Below are positions 16,048 to 25,021 of a DNA stretch of 64,000 bases, one piece after another. How positions within the stretch are numbered: position 1 is the first letter of the stretch; each line of letters opens with the position of its first letter. The position numbers were made by a program, and so were the translations under genes. Source of the stretch: Lachnospiraceae bacterium (GTDB taxonomy: Bacteria > Bacillota > Clostridia > Lachnospirales > Lachnospiraceae). The stretch lies in assembly GCA_015056795.1 (NCBI GenBank), contig SVFO01000014.1, forward strand, positions 1 through 64,000, read 5' to 3'. Below the pieces are notes generated by a model, which was not told the origin of the DNA, did no database searches, and saw only the letters and a program-made list of their open reading frames with translations.

Positions 16048-19000
16048 TCAAGCAATTGGCAGCCTTAAATTTTCCGACCAGATCATTTGGCCATCCTCCC
16101 ACAATTCCAACCGCTGACCCATGCCTTCACCAAACGTTACCAGCCGTGGGCTCTCGGGTATGCCGTTGCGGTCAAGGTCATATTCCCAACTCGCCATAGA
16201 GAAAGAGGAGGCATCTCGAAGTTTTAAGTCCAATATTCTGATCTTTCCGTTAGCATCATAGTCAAAGCAGATTTCCACCTCCTCCCAGACATCCTCCTTA
16301 GAATAACCTTCAATGCCCTGCAAAGCCATTAGACAAGGTCGTCCTTCCAACTCGGTCAAATGAATTTCCCAAATGCCCCAATCCATGATGCCGCCAATTT
16401 CAGCTCCGGCCTTCGTCTTTGCGACCTCATACTCATAGTAGCGCTTCATTTCTTCGCAAAAAGAATCCCCCGTTTGCTCTGCCAGCGTCTTCCACTCATC
16501 GTAGCGATCCTTTACGCTAAAGGAGATCGTCCGTCCATATCCGTCACAGCCTAGAATGATCTCATAAGGATCCGTTCCGTGCGTTAACTTAAGCGGCAGG
16601 GATTTGCAGGTCTCCAGTTCCTTCCAACCGTCACCTGCCTTCTTAAGTACGGCGAATTCTTCCAGCGGCATGGAATTGACGTGAGGTTCTATCATGAGCA
16701 AAATCTCCTTCTCCCCGTCGCCATCCAAATCCACAAAATAACGATCTCCAAAGCCTACGCCGACGTCCTCCTCATGATCATAAACAATCCCTTGCCTCAT
16801 AAGATACAAAGACAGGTGCCGGCAAACGCCATCCCGGTAAAAACTAATCAAATAATCTTTCAGCCCATCTTCATTAAGGTCCTCGACCTTTGACCACCAA
16901 GGCCCCATAGCACTAAAATCCGGATGAACGTAAACATACTTGTCCCTAATGGCTTTTTGTGCTTTTTCCGTGATTTCTTCCGTGCCATTCGGGGTGGTAT
17001 GACTATAGATTCTCTTGTTATCATTTTGTAATACCATCTCCACCTTCTCAACGAATTCAAGCCCATGCCCGTCATAACGTAAGAATTCCCAATACCCTTC
17101 AAAGGCAGTTGAAATAATCTCATGCGCAATCATGCCATTTTCGGTAAGATAGTATTCGTTTTTAGTCCAGCCGGAAAGCAAATGCACTAACTGATGATCT
17201 CTGTAGGTATACATGTCATATATGACGCCGTTAAAAGATCCCTTCGGATCAGGATCATTCTCTCCGAAAAGGAGTTCGTCAACTCCATCCCCGTCTATGT
17301 CTTTGATCAGATATCCCACGTTTTGCCATGCAATGGCGTGGTCATTTACAATTCCGTCAAAAAGATGCGATAGCTCCCAACTAAACAAATCCTTTCCTTC
17401 CGAATCTTGATATAACTTGTGGTTGTCTCCCCACGCCTGCGGATCGTAAATCACCCCTTCCGCAAGGTGGATCAATTCGTAATATGCATTAAGTACTTCC
17501 GAACGGTCAGGAATGGTGTTTCCCATGCTCAGCGTCTGTACGTTTTGCACCTTCCCCGTCCGCAGTGTTTCAATGCTATCCGGCGTCAATATCGTGGTGT
17601 CTGGCATGATCACCTTATACCCACCAAGCTCTCCTGACAAAATTGCCTCATACTCCTCCTTGGAAATAATCTGATCTGCATGAGGCAGCTTGCGATAATA
17701 TACTTCCTTCTCGTTTTCTCCAGATCTTAATATCGTGCCTGTCAGCCATTCTTCCACTTCCATGGCAGTACCATTCTTCGGAAGCCGCCAAAATCTTGCA
17801 TTTGTGCCCTCCGACCCAATCCATGCCGTGCAATCCCTGATCGCACCGTTTTCACATACCTCCCTCGATCCTCCCCGATATCCCACGTGCTGTTCCGTCA
17901 GAAGATAGGCTACGCCGTCCTTCCAAGTATAAACATCATTAAAAACCAGATAGGGATCATGCTTGCAGCCAATCAGAAATTCCTCCGTTCCGTCACCATT
18001 GAGGTCAATCAGGGAATAGACGGGTGTCTCAACTTCATTCCGCGCGGTATCCAAAAACCATGTATTGACATATGCATCCCCTAGTTCATCCAATACCTCA
18101 TCACTTACTTTTTCGCCCTTTCGCACCTCCAGCAGCGCGTCATAATATGTCTTTGCAATCTCCGCATAGGCTTCCCGCGCAGTAGCTCCTATGTAATTCT
18201 TATACTCCCTGTCAGAATAAAGAACTAATTCCTGATAACCCCATCCGCCTTCGCCTACTGGCAGAGACATGATGGAATCAAACAACATCATCAGCACCTG
18301 GGTCTTGCCATCCTTGTCATAGCGAAACCAAAGTTTGATTCTGCCCCAATCGTCCTGTTCGTCCATTCCAATGATTCCATATGTTGCCATGAGGCATGGC
18401 AAGCCGTCGTAATAATCGGGAACAACCTCCTTAAGTCCCCAGCGGTTCACGCTGCCGCATTCTTTCCCAGCAAGCTCTTCCCAAGGCGTCTGCAGGATCT
18501 TTTTATACTCAGCAAGATACTTTTGTAAGGTCCTTTTTTCGTCCACCGTACATTCATTGGAGGCAATCCTTTTTTCCATGCCCTTGCAGTAATCTTCTAA
18601 AGAAAAATCACAGTAGGATCTGAATCCCTTTAGGGTAATCTCTGCAATGCCTTGATTCTTTTTATAGGTTACCTGAATGGGAAAAAAATTCTCGCTCTCC
18701 GGATAGGCATGTCTTTCCTCCAACGCCTTCCATTCTCCTATGTTTGTCTTCTTAAGAACCATGTAGACGTTTTCAACATCTTTAGCATCTCCATTCCACA
18801 GGGAAAGGAACAATTCCTGAACGCCATCCCCGTCAAAGTCCGAATAACGCCAGCTTAAAACGTCAATAATATCCTTGCGTAACTCATAAATGCATTCCCC
18901 GTTCCAATAGACCTTTAATATGTTTTGAAGAGTTGAGTCGTAGGAATAACGGCACGCCACATATTCATAGATGCCATTTTCATCCAAATCACCTAAGCCA

Positions 19001-21063
19001 AAATTCCACCCTGTCACACCGACACCGATTTTTCTCCCAACGCCAAAATCCCATGTCGTTTTCCACTCTCCCTGATCATAATAAACATACGCCTGAACTG
19101 CGAGAGTCGAGTTTTCGCCGTCATGATAGGAATTCATCACCATTACGCAGACGGCATCTCTTTCAGCCGTTGGCATAAGTCGCACCAGCTCGCTTTGCCC
19201 CGTCATTGAAATCGTTGTATTCATCAGCTCTGCAGACAACATGGTATCCCGGTACTTCTCGTAATCTCGGGAATTCTTCCCTCCATCAAGTATGGTAAAG
19301 ATTTCCTTTAGTTCTTTCCCGTTCGGCGTTTCCGCAAGCTCAATCACATGAATGTCGGAGGATCCATAATTTCCCTTGCCGTCAGTGATTTGCAGCACAA
19401 TGTCCGTTTTTTCCTTCTTCGTAATTCTTCCGGTACTCACCGTCAGGAAATCCATTGCCCCGTCCGTACGGCCTGAATACCTTAAGGAATAGGTTTCCCT
19501 ATTTCCTAGATGAACAATGACTTCATCAAAATACTGCCCATCTTCCTGAACCACCTGAACTTGAACCTCATCCGCTTTTCCGTCCCCGTCAAAATCAATC
19601 AATGCAAGCTTCTGATCATCCTCGTTTGCGCTGCTTAGGTTTTCTTCCAAGTCCTCTTCTGCACCTAAAGAGCTTTCCTTAGAAGCAGAATCCCCGTCCT
19701 CTGCTTCAGGTGTCTTTTCAGCGGTGTCTAATCCGGCAGCATATCCGCCCTGGCTGGTCATAAAGAAAATCCCCAGAGAAAGGCAAGCCAACACTCCAGC
19801 CAGAATGACCCGAAACGATGGTTTCTTGTAATCCAGCACTGCCTTTACCCTGGACTTGGTTCCGTTCTCACCAAAGGCCACCGTTCCGATCAGAGAATTC
19901 TTTTTCCCTTGCCCCAGGTTTAGCAGGGCTTGGCAGTAGCGTTTACGCTCCTCCATGCCAAACCCCTTCGTTGCTTTTTCGTCACACGCCATCTCCACAT
20001 CCCTGCAAAACAAAAAGTACGAGATCCAGCAAAGCGGATGAAACCAATAGACGCAAAGGATCAGGAAACCTAGCGGTTTCCAAAGGTAGTCCCCCCGCTT
20101 TACATGCGCCCGCTCATGGCAGAGGACGCACTTCAAATCTCCCTCCTCAATGGCGGAAGGAACATAGATGCTCGGTCTTATAATTCCAAGGACAAACGGT
20201 TCAGTAATGGCGTCGCTCATCCAAACCTTCACATCCGCGCCCTCTTCAAGACGCACTGCCGTCCTTAGCCTAATGCGAAGTCTCACAAAACTGACAACCA
20301 CATACGCCAGCATGGCAAGGATGCCTGTAAGCCAGATGCCACTGCCAATGATCAGCAGCACTCCCCGAAACATCTTCCTGAGAATGCCCTCGCCCGTTAA
20401 AGCAATGCCCTCATCCGTTGCAATGATGTCCTCACCCGCTGAAATGATGCTTTCATCCTTCCTTGCTTTGGCGGGTGTCACTTCGCTTGGTTCTTCTGTC
20501 TGCCATTCCGTCACTGCCGCCGTCTCGTTACCCGAAGTGTTTTCTGAACCATGCTCCATCGTTTCGGAAGTCGCCATGTTCCACTGATCATTCTGACTTG
20601 ATGCCCCGCCATTAGCCGTGGTTCCTTCTGTATGAGGTACGCCTTCACCGATGTTCTCGCGACCTAATCCCTGCCAATCATTTGCCTCCGAAGGATTCCC
20701 TAAGCCTTTCTCAGTGCTTATGCCGCTGGCGTGTCCCACGTCATGATCTTCTGACGAGTTTTTTGTTGCCGTCTCACCCTGCCAGTCTTCCGCCTCGGAA
20801 ATCCCTGGTTGATTTCCATTGTTTACCGCTTTTCCTACCTTCTCGTGTGATACGGATACCTTCCACGCGGGAACCAGACTCCATCTGCTTTCCAGCGAAA
20901 ATGGAACCATGAGACGCAACGCCACCATGCCCCACAAGACGCATGTTAACCACTTCGGGACTCTCTTTAGAAAAGGACGCAACAAGATCACCGCTAGAAT
21001 CAGAAAGCTCGCCGCAATGCTCAAGTTTATCACGTTAATAAACGCTGTTTGTAATGTCGTCAT
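16048..21063 (-). CDS. BlaR1/MecR1-like M56 peptidase with long VCBS/FG-GAP-like repeat region
   Basis: 1671 residues, far longer than BlaR1 (about 600). Two N-terminal membrane segments are followed by a ~150-residue Ser/Thr/Glu/Gly-rich linker with DWQG repeats. Then come a membrane segment (GSGIWLTGILAMLAYVV), the M56 zinc protease motif HERAH at residues 316-320, a second motif EMACDEKA, and a further membrane segment near residue 415. The remaining ~1200 residues lack a penicillin-binding domain. They contain calcium-loop-type repeats: LIDFDGDGKADEV, DFDGDGVQELF, LIDLNGDGTEEFL, IKDIDGDGVDELL, FVDLDGDGEKEIL. It overlaps the BlaI gene by 4 nt. Likely role: membrane signal transducer that cleaves the BlaI repressor on sensing an unknown external signal. 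Confidence 0.88.
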   Translation of the reverse strand: MTTLQTAFINVINLSIAASFLILAVILLRPFLKRVPKWLTCVLWGMVALRLMVPFSLESRWSLVPAWKVSVSHEKVGKAVNNGNQPGISEAEDWQGETATKNSSEDHDVGHASGISTEKGLGNPSEANDWQGLGRENIGEGVPHTEGTTANGGASSQNDQWNMATSETMEHGSENTSGNETAAVTEWQTEEPSEVTPAKARKDESIISAGEDIIATDEGIALTGEGILRKMFRGVLLIIGSGIWLTGILAMLAYVVVSFVRLRIRLRTAVRLEEGADVKVWMSDAITEPFVLGIIRPSIYVPSAIEEGDLKCVLCHERAHVKRGDYLWKPLGFLILCVYWFHPLCWISYFLFCRDVEMACDEKATKGFGMEERKRYCQALLNLGQGKKNSLIGTVAFGENGTKSRVKAVLDYKKPSFRVILAGVLACLSLGIFFMTSQGGYAAGLDTAEKTPEAEDGDSASKESSLGAEEDLEENLSSANEDDQKLALIDFDGDGKADEVQVQVVQEDGQYFDEVIVHLGNRETYSLRYSGRTDGAMDFLTVSTGRITKKEKTDIVLQITDGKGNYGSSDIHVIELAETPNGKELKEIFTILDGGKNSRDYEKYRDTMLSAELMNTTISMTGQSELVRLMPTAERDAVCVMVMNSYHDGENSTLAVQAYVYYDQGEWKTTWDFGVGRKIGVGVTGWNFGLGDLDENGIYEYVACRYSYDSTLQNILKVYWNGECIYELRKDIIDVLSWRYSDFDGDGVQELFLSLWNGDAKDVENVYMVLKKTNIGEWKALEERHAYPESENFFPIQVTYKKNQGIAEITLKGFRSYCDFSLEDYCKGMEKRIASNECTVDEKRTLQKYLAEYKKILQTPWEELAGKECGSVNRWGLKEVVPDYYDGLPCLMATYGIIGMDEQDDWGRIKLWFRYDKDGKTQVLMMLFDSIMSLPVGEGGWGYQELVLYSDREYKNYIGATAREAYAEIAKTYYDALLEVRKGEKVSDEVLDELGDAYVNTWFLDTARNEVETPVYSLIDLNGDGTEEFLIGCKHDPYLVFNDVYTWKDGVAYLLTEQHVGYRGGSREVCENGAIRDCTAWIGSEGTNARFWRLPKNGTAMEVEEWLTGTILRSGENEKEVYYRKLPHADQIISKEEYEAILSGELGGYKVIMPDTTILTPDSIETLRTGKVQNVQTLSMGNTIPDRSEVLNAYYELIHLAEGVIYDPQAWGDNHKLYQDSEGKDLFSWELSHLFDGIVNDHAIAWQNVGYLIKDIDGDGVDELLFGENDPDPKGSFNGVIYDMYTYRDHQLVHLLSGWTKNEYYLTENGMIAHEIISTAFEGYWEFLRYDGHGLEFVEKVEMVLQNDNKRIYSHTTPNGTEEITEKAQKAIRDKYVYVHPDFSAMGPWWSKVEDLNEDGLKDYLISFYRDGVCRHLSLYLMRQGIVYDHEEDVGVGFGDRYFVDLDGDGEKEILLMIEPHVNSMPLEEFAVLKKAGDGWKELETCKSLPLKLTHGTDPYEIILGCDGYGRTISFSVKDRYDEWKTLAEQTGDSFCEEMKRYYEYEVAKTKAGAEIGGIMDWGIWEIHLTELEGRPCLMALQGIEGYSKEDVWEEVEICFDYDANGKIRILDLKLRDASSFSMASWEYDLDRNGIPESPRLVTFGEGMGQRLELWEDGQMIWSENLRLPIA

Positions 21064-21425
21064 TTTTTCTCCCCCACATAGGAATCAATCATTCTCTGAA
21101 TCTCATCTGCTTCCTTTTTGGTCAGCTTCTTTCCGGAATAAAAAGCTGCAATGAATGCAGGAAGTGACCCGTTAAAAGATTCTTCCACAAATTGCCTGCT
21201 TTTCTTTGCATAGAATTTTTCCCTGCTGATCAGCGTCGAAACAATGCCATCCTCATTTTTCAGGATCCCTTTATCGCAGAGCTTTTTAATCACGGTATAG
21301 GTCGTAGATTTTTTCCAGCCCAGCTCCTTAGCGCTGACCTTGACCAGTTCCCCCGAACCGACCGGCTCCCGGTCCCATACCAGCCCCATAAACTTCGTCT
21401 GAACGTCACCCAACTCCAGATTCAT
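21060..21425 (-). CDS. BlaI/MecI family transcriptional repressor
   Basis: 121 residues, normal size. The winged helix is seen in LGDVQTKFMGLVWDREPVGSGELV, STTYTVIKKLCDKGILK and the wing DGIVSTLISREKFYA, with a helical dimerisation tail. The start has a CTTTTCC-complement AGGGGAG site. Family proteins repress divergent or own operons until cleaved by the partner M56 peptidase, encoded here directly downstream with ATGA overlap. Two operator-like dyads lie upstream. Confidence 0.93.
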   Translation of the reverse strand: MNLELGDVQTKFMGLVWDREPVGSGELVKVSAKELGWKKSTTYTVIKKLCDKGILKNEDGIVSTLISREKFYAKKSRQFVEESFNGSLPAFIAAFYSGKKLTKKEADEIQRMIDSYVGEKK

Positions 21426-21471
21426 TTTTTCTCCCCTTTTCCATTCGTGTTAGGATATTAAGCAAAATGGT

Positions 21472-21527
21472 CTATCGCGATAGATCTTTATATTTTTAGT
21501 CTATCGCACTAGACCATTTTTGTCAAT
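21472..21527 (-). promoter_or_regulatory. blaI promoter with two operator dyads
   Basis: On the minus strand TTGACA (21527-21522), 17-bp spacer, TAGACT (21504-21499). One dyad, GTCTATCGCACTAGAC (21500-21515), spans the -10 and spacer. A second, TCTATCGCGATAGA (21472-21485), is a perfect palindrome about 29 bp downstream. The shared CTATCGC half-sites point to autorepression by the BlaI-type protein. Confidence 0.8.
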
Positions 21528-21559
21528 GAATCATTTCTATTATTTGTGATGGTTTCAAT

Positions 21560-21682
21560 TTACTTCTCCTGCATATACGGCGTAGCCCTGTCCTGAATGA
21601 CGTCAATTACCTCGTCGAGGCTCTTTTCTCCGGAGAAGTAGGTCCTTGCTTCCGTAAAGCCACAGTTCATGACAAGATGTGA
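21560..21682 (-). pseudogene. C-terminal remnant of an extracellular solute-binding protein
   Basis: The minus-strand frame reads LVMNCGFTEARTYFSGEKSL... and ends DRATPYMQEK-stop. The pattern GEKSLDEVIDVIQ is typical of the last ~35 residues of sugar ABC transporter binding proteins. An in-frame TAG lies immediately upstream, so only this tail remains. It marks the left junction of the accessory region. Confidence 0.6.
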
Positions 21683-21811
21683 CTAAATAAATGCGCTGAT
21701 TATGTTTTCATTTGCATCTAAACACGCGCCCACCCTTCCAGAAGCCTTAATATGGTCTCTTCCATCATGATCTCCATAATCGCGACAAACCACTTCAAAA
21801 TCACGAGAAAC

Positions 21812-21845
21812 AAAAACCCCGAAAATTCTTGAATCTTCGGGGTTT
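21812..21845 (-). terminator. terminator-like hairpin in left junction
   Basis: AAACCCCGAA and TTCGGGGTTT form a 10-bp stem with a 12-nt loop, followed on the minus strand by five T. It interrupts the spurious 105-residue ORF 21683-22000. Confidence 0.75.
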
Positions 21846-21855
21846 GTAAGCATTA

Positions 21856-22307
21856 TTATCTTGCATATTTTTACCGCCTGTAAATAGGCGCTTTCAAGGC
21901 AGTTTGGGTGCTGTACGGGTGCTACGCAAAAAGACTTACGTGCACTCTCATCGACCTGTTTATTCTCCATCTCACTAGAATTATGTGCGTATGTACGCAA
22001 AATATTCTAGTCCCAATTCACTGTTGTTTATAAACTATTCATTGTAAAGGGATAAAAAACATCGGCCCTTATTCCAGACCCGATATTGTCCAAATATAAA
22101 AAGCAAGCCTCCGAAAGAACAGAAAGGCTCAGAGAGCATACCCTGAGCCTTATCCTAATGAACTCAATCATTTTTCTGTATATCCTGCCAATTGGAATTA
22201 TGCAATATCTCTGCATCATCACCGACAAATACCTTTGCAGCTTCCTCATCACCGCAAAGCTGATACAGCATCCAGGCGGTCATATAACCGTCGGAACGAA
22301 CAAGCAT
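21856..22307. repeat. left copy of the direct repeat flanking the sugar island
   Basis: 21856-21969 is about 90% identical to 38893-39006, and 21968-22307 is nearly identical to 40394-40734. In this copy the two blocks are joined; in the right copy they are separated by ~1.39 kb carrying the DUF4143 ATPase gene. The second block contains a palindrome, TGCGTATGTACGCA, inside wider arms CTAGAAT/ATTCTAG, and the last 47 codons of a pectin-acetylesterase-like gene. Beyond 22307 the copies differ completely. Confidence 0.9.
22164..22307 (-). pseudogene. 3' fragment of pectin-acetylesterase-like gene (duplicate)
   Basis: Encodes the last ~47 residues (VRSDGYMTAWMLYQLCGDEE... to stop) of the protein whose complete gene is 40591-41772. 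An in-frame stop lies just upstream and the rest of the gene is absent here. From 22308 to 22698 I see no supportable gene; two short overlapping minus-strand frames contain a Cys pair (HCLHCRNCLE), but neither is convincing. Confidence 0.85.
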
Positions 22308-22698
22308 GCATTCCATAAGCCAGCCTCAAGAGACACTCAGGTGCTTTTCAAGATTGATTATACACTGAAACGGCATGTTGACGCTGTTTGACGTCAAGTC
22401 AATGCTTTTCCCTCTTTTCACTACTTGGCAAGCAGGGTCTGGAACGCTATTTTCGTTCAGACGCTTGCATGTTGGGAATTCCCAAACCCTTTGAATCACA
22501 CTTCGTGTGAGCTGCGCGTTTTTGCAGAAAGCGCTTTATCTCTTCCGCTCTGTCTCCATCTCGATATATATGGACTGTTTTTCGATCTGCGACGGGCTGA
22601 CCTCGAGGCAGTTTCTGCAGTGCAGACAATGCTCCTGTTTGATTACATGCAGCATGCTGTCACCGGATACGGTAGAAAAAGAATGGTGAGTACAAAGC

Positions 22699-23511
22699 TC
22701 ATGACAGATATGAATCCCGCGCCTTGACACCAAAGCGCTGCTCCAGTTGGTGCATCATGTCGTCGGTGATAGTGTTGACCCTGGGCAGATGGGCGATCTT
22801 CATGTATATTTCAGCAGCTTTCTCTGCCGTCTCAATGAGCCCGAACGTCTCATCCAGATCCTTGCCAGCGCCGTAGATGCCGTGGAGGGACCAGACCACA
22901 AGGCGGGCGGTGAGCATCTTCTCGGCGGTTGCTTCGCCTATCTCGTTTGTGCCGCAGAGCATCCAGGGCAGCACGTTTACGCCGTCGGGGAAGACCACGA
23001 TGCACTCGGTGCACATCTGCCAGAGCGTGCGGGTAAACTCACGTTCATCCAGCGTATGGACATAGGTCATGGCCAGCAGATTTGCCGGGTGGCAGTGCAT
23101 GACCACACGGTTTTCCGGATTGACCTTCAGTCGTGCCACATGGCTCATCATGTGAGCCGGGAACTCGGATGTGAACTTGCCGCCGTCGGTATAGCCCCAG
23201 AGGAGTTCCGCCGTCTCGCCGCCGTCAGTCAGGCGGACAAGGCCCAGGTTCACATCCGGCGCGTACTGGACGTTCTTGAAATACTTGCCGGTGCCGGTGA
23301 CAAGGAAGTACTTGCCTTCCAGCTCCGGGGCGGAAAAGCCTGTGGGAATACTGCGCAGAATCTTATCGATGTCCAGGTATTCCTTCACCTGGCACTCATC
23401 CAGCAGCAGACTGATGTTGCCTCCGTTGCGCTCGTCCCAGCCGTGGTTGTACATGTTCGTAGTGGTGCGGATCATCTCCACCATGAAGGGGGCTTCGAGG
23501 ATGTTCTTCAT
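22699..23511 (-). CDS. rhaD: rhamnulose-1-phosphate aldolase
   Basis: 270 residues, similar to E. coli RhaD (274). It cleaves L-rhamnulose 1-phosphate to dihydroxyacetone phosphate and L-lactaldehyde, using zinc. The class II aldolase ligands are visible: E116 in SEFPAH, H139 and H141 in VMHCHPANLLA, and H210 in WSLHGIYGAG. The N-terminal NGGNISLLL phosphate-binding loop is present. It is the last gene of the minus-strand cluster. No gene for lactaldehyde reduction is present nearby. Confidence 0.95.
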   Translation of the reverse strand: MKNILEAPFMVEMIRTTTNMYNHGWDERNGGNISLLLDECQVKEYLDIDKILRSIPTGFSAPELEGKYFLVTGTGKYFKNVQYAPDVNLGLVRLTDGGETAELLWGYTDGGKFTSEFPAHMMSHVARLKVNPENRVVMHCHPANLLAMTYVHTLDEREFTRTLWQMCTECIVVFPDGVNVLPWMLCGTNEIGEATAEKMLTARLVVWSLHGIYGAGKDLDETFGLIETAEKAAEIYMKIAHLPRVNTITDDMMHQLEQRFGVKARDSYLS

Positions 23512-23584
23512 TTCAAATCTCCTTTTCCTTTATGAATACGGATTGCCACACCAGTGACTCGGTCACTGGTTCGCAATGACAGCA

Positions 23585-25006
23585 TTAGCGTGTGATCACA
23601 TCCACGGGGACATTGAAGATCTTGGCGACCTTGAGAATCGTGTCGATGTGGCGGCCGGAGGCGGCGGCCATGTGGTGAGTAGGGCCGGCTTCACTCCAGC
23701 GATTGCAGAAGTCTCTGGAACCACAGGTGAAACGGGTGCGCATATTCGTATCGCCAAAAGTGAAGATGGGGCCCGCTTCGTTGACGCCCTCCGCCGCCAC
23801 AAACTTGAAATGACCGTCCCGGTCCTGAGTGATCCCGAGATAGGTCACGGGACCCTCTGCGGGATAGAACTGGGTCAGGTAGCCGCCGCCGGTCTTGCCA
23901 TGGAACACGGGGACGATCTTCATCGTCGGCTTTTTTGCCAGCGAAATGTCCGCGTCGCCGCTGCCGGAGTGGCCGATGATGCAGATATCCTCGTCAAAGT
24001 CGATGGAGTACATCTCGGAAAGCTGTCCCATGCCAGAGATCGTTTTCAGGATGCTCATCGCCATGGCAACCTTGATATCCCCCTCTACGGCGCAGGCGGT
24101 GCCCTGCTTTATGAGCATGGAGAAGGCGGGGATAAGCATGGAATCGAGCTTGCCCGCTATACCCTGGGCAAAGCCATCATAGTGGGAGGCCACGAAACCG
24201 AGCTGCTCATCCTTGACCCACTGCTCAAAGGCCACCACGTACTTTGCCATGTCCCAGACCTTTTCGATGCTGCCGCCGCCCTCAATGTCGAAGGTGTCCA
24301 GGATGTCCTGAGCCTTGGCGCGGATGGCGTCCTCATCGGTGACGTTGTCGGCAATGGCCCACATCTTCTCCCAGTCGAATTGCTTGGTGTAGAGCCACAT
24401 GCGGTGGTAAAGGTTGGTCTCATCAATGTAGAGATCCATCATGCCGGGATAAGGCCGGCCGATCTGGGCGAGGTTCGTGTCGCGGAAACGTCTGCGCACC
24501 TGGGCAGCTTTGCACCAGTCGGCAATCTCAGCGTCAACCTCGGGGTCACCGCCTTCGACGACGCCGGTGATGACCGCATGGCGCTTTCCGGCGCGCTCAA
24601 GGTCCGCCACCATCTCGCCTACCGCGCCGCAGGCATAGAGGGTGCCGAGCCATGTGGCGGTGTCGGTGTTGGCATAGTCCGGGGCTTTCTTTTTCTGGAG
24701 GTTCACCAGCACCACGGGCACGTCCAGATCCCGCACGGCAGGCAGCATATTGTATGAGGTGGCGTAGGTCAGCAGCTGGAGGATCACCAGATCCACGTCG
24801 GCTGCGCGGAACTTGTCGCCGGCGGCCATGGCGAGCTCCTTGGTGGTAACGATGCCGCCGTCTATCATCTCAACCGATTCGGGGATGCGCTTCTTGAAGT
24901 CCGCATACTGGCCCTCAAACTCGGGGACAAGAGACGGGAATTGGGGCAGATAAGCCCCTAAGGCTATGGCAAACACGCCGACGCGCGCTTTGGTGTTGAC
25001 TAACAT
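23585..25006 (-). CDS. L-arabinose/L-fucose isomerase family protein, candidate rhamnose isomerase
   Basis: 473 residues. The fold is that of the AraA/FucI family: an N-terminal Rossmann-like substrate domain (VGVFAIALGAYLPQFPSLVPEF, VILQLLTYATS) and a C-terminal barrel (IIGHSGSGDADISL, VFHGKTGGGY, GPTHHMAAASGRH). Family enzymes interconvert aldoses and ketoses with Mn2+. It lies between rhaB and rhaD, and no classical RhaA is in the window, so it may supply the L-rhamnose to L-rhamnulose step. That is inferred from position only; arabinose or fucose are other possible substrates. AAAGGAGG precedes the ATG. Confidence 0.85.
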   Translation of the reverse strand: MLVNTKARVGVFAIALGAYLPQFPSLVPEFEGQYADFKKRIPESVEMIDGGIVTTKELAMAAGDKFRAADVDLVILQLLTYATSYNMLPAVRDLDVPVVLVNLQKKKAPDYANTDTATWLGTLYACGAVGEMVADLERAGKRHAVITGVVEGGDPEVDAEIADWCKAAQVRRRFRDTNLAQIGRPYPGMMDLYIDETNLYHRMWLYTKQFDWEKMWAIADNVTDEDAIRAKAQDILDTFDIEGGGSIEKVWDMAKYVVAFEQWVKDEQLGFVASHYDGFAQGIAGKLDSMLIPAFSMLIKQGTACAVEGDIKVAMAMSILKTISGMGQLSEMYSIDFDEDICIIGHSGSGDADISLAKKPTMKIVPVFHGKTGGGYLTQFYPAEGPVTYLGITQDRDGHFKFVAAEGVNEAGPIFTFGDTNMRTRFTCGSRDFCNRWSEAGPTHHMAAASGRHIDTILKVAKIFNVPVDVITR

Positions 25007-25021
25007 GATTCGACCTCCTTT

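Noticed and set aside
16048-21425. Beta-lactamase resistance operon
   Set aside because: BlaI and the M56 protease are present but there is no penicillin-binding sensor domain and no beta-lactamase gene nearby.
21683-22000. 105-residue minus-strand ORF at the left repeat
   Set aside because: It runs through a strong terminator hairpin and the noncoding flank that is shared with the 3' side of the ATPase gene in the right copy.
22447-22733. Two overlapping short minus-strand ORFs with HCLHCRNCLE
   Set aside because: No ribosome binding site, different frames, no recognisable family; possibly debris of a deleted gene.
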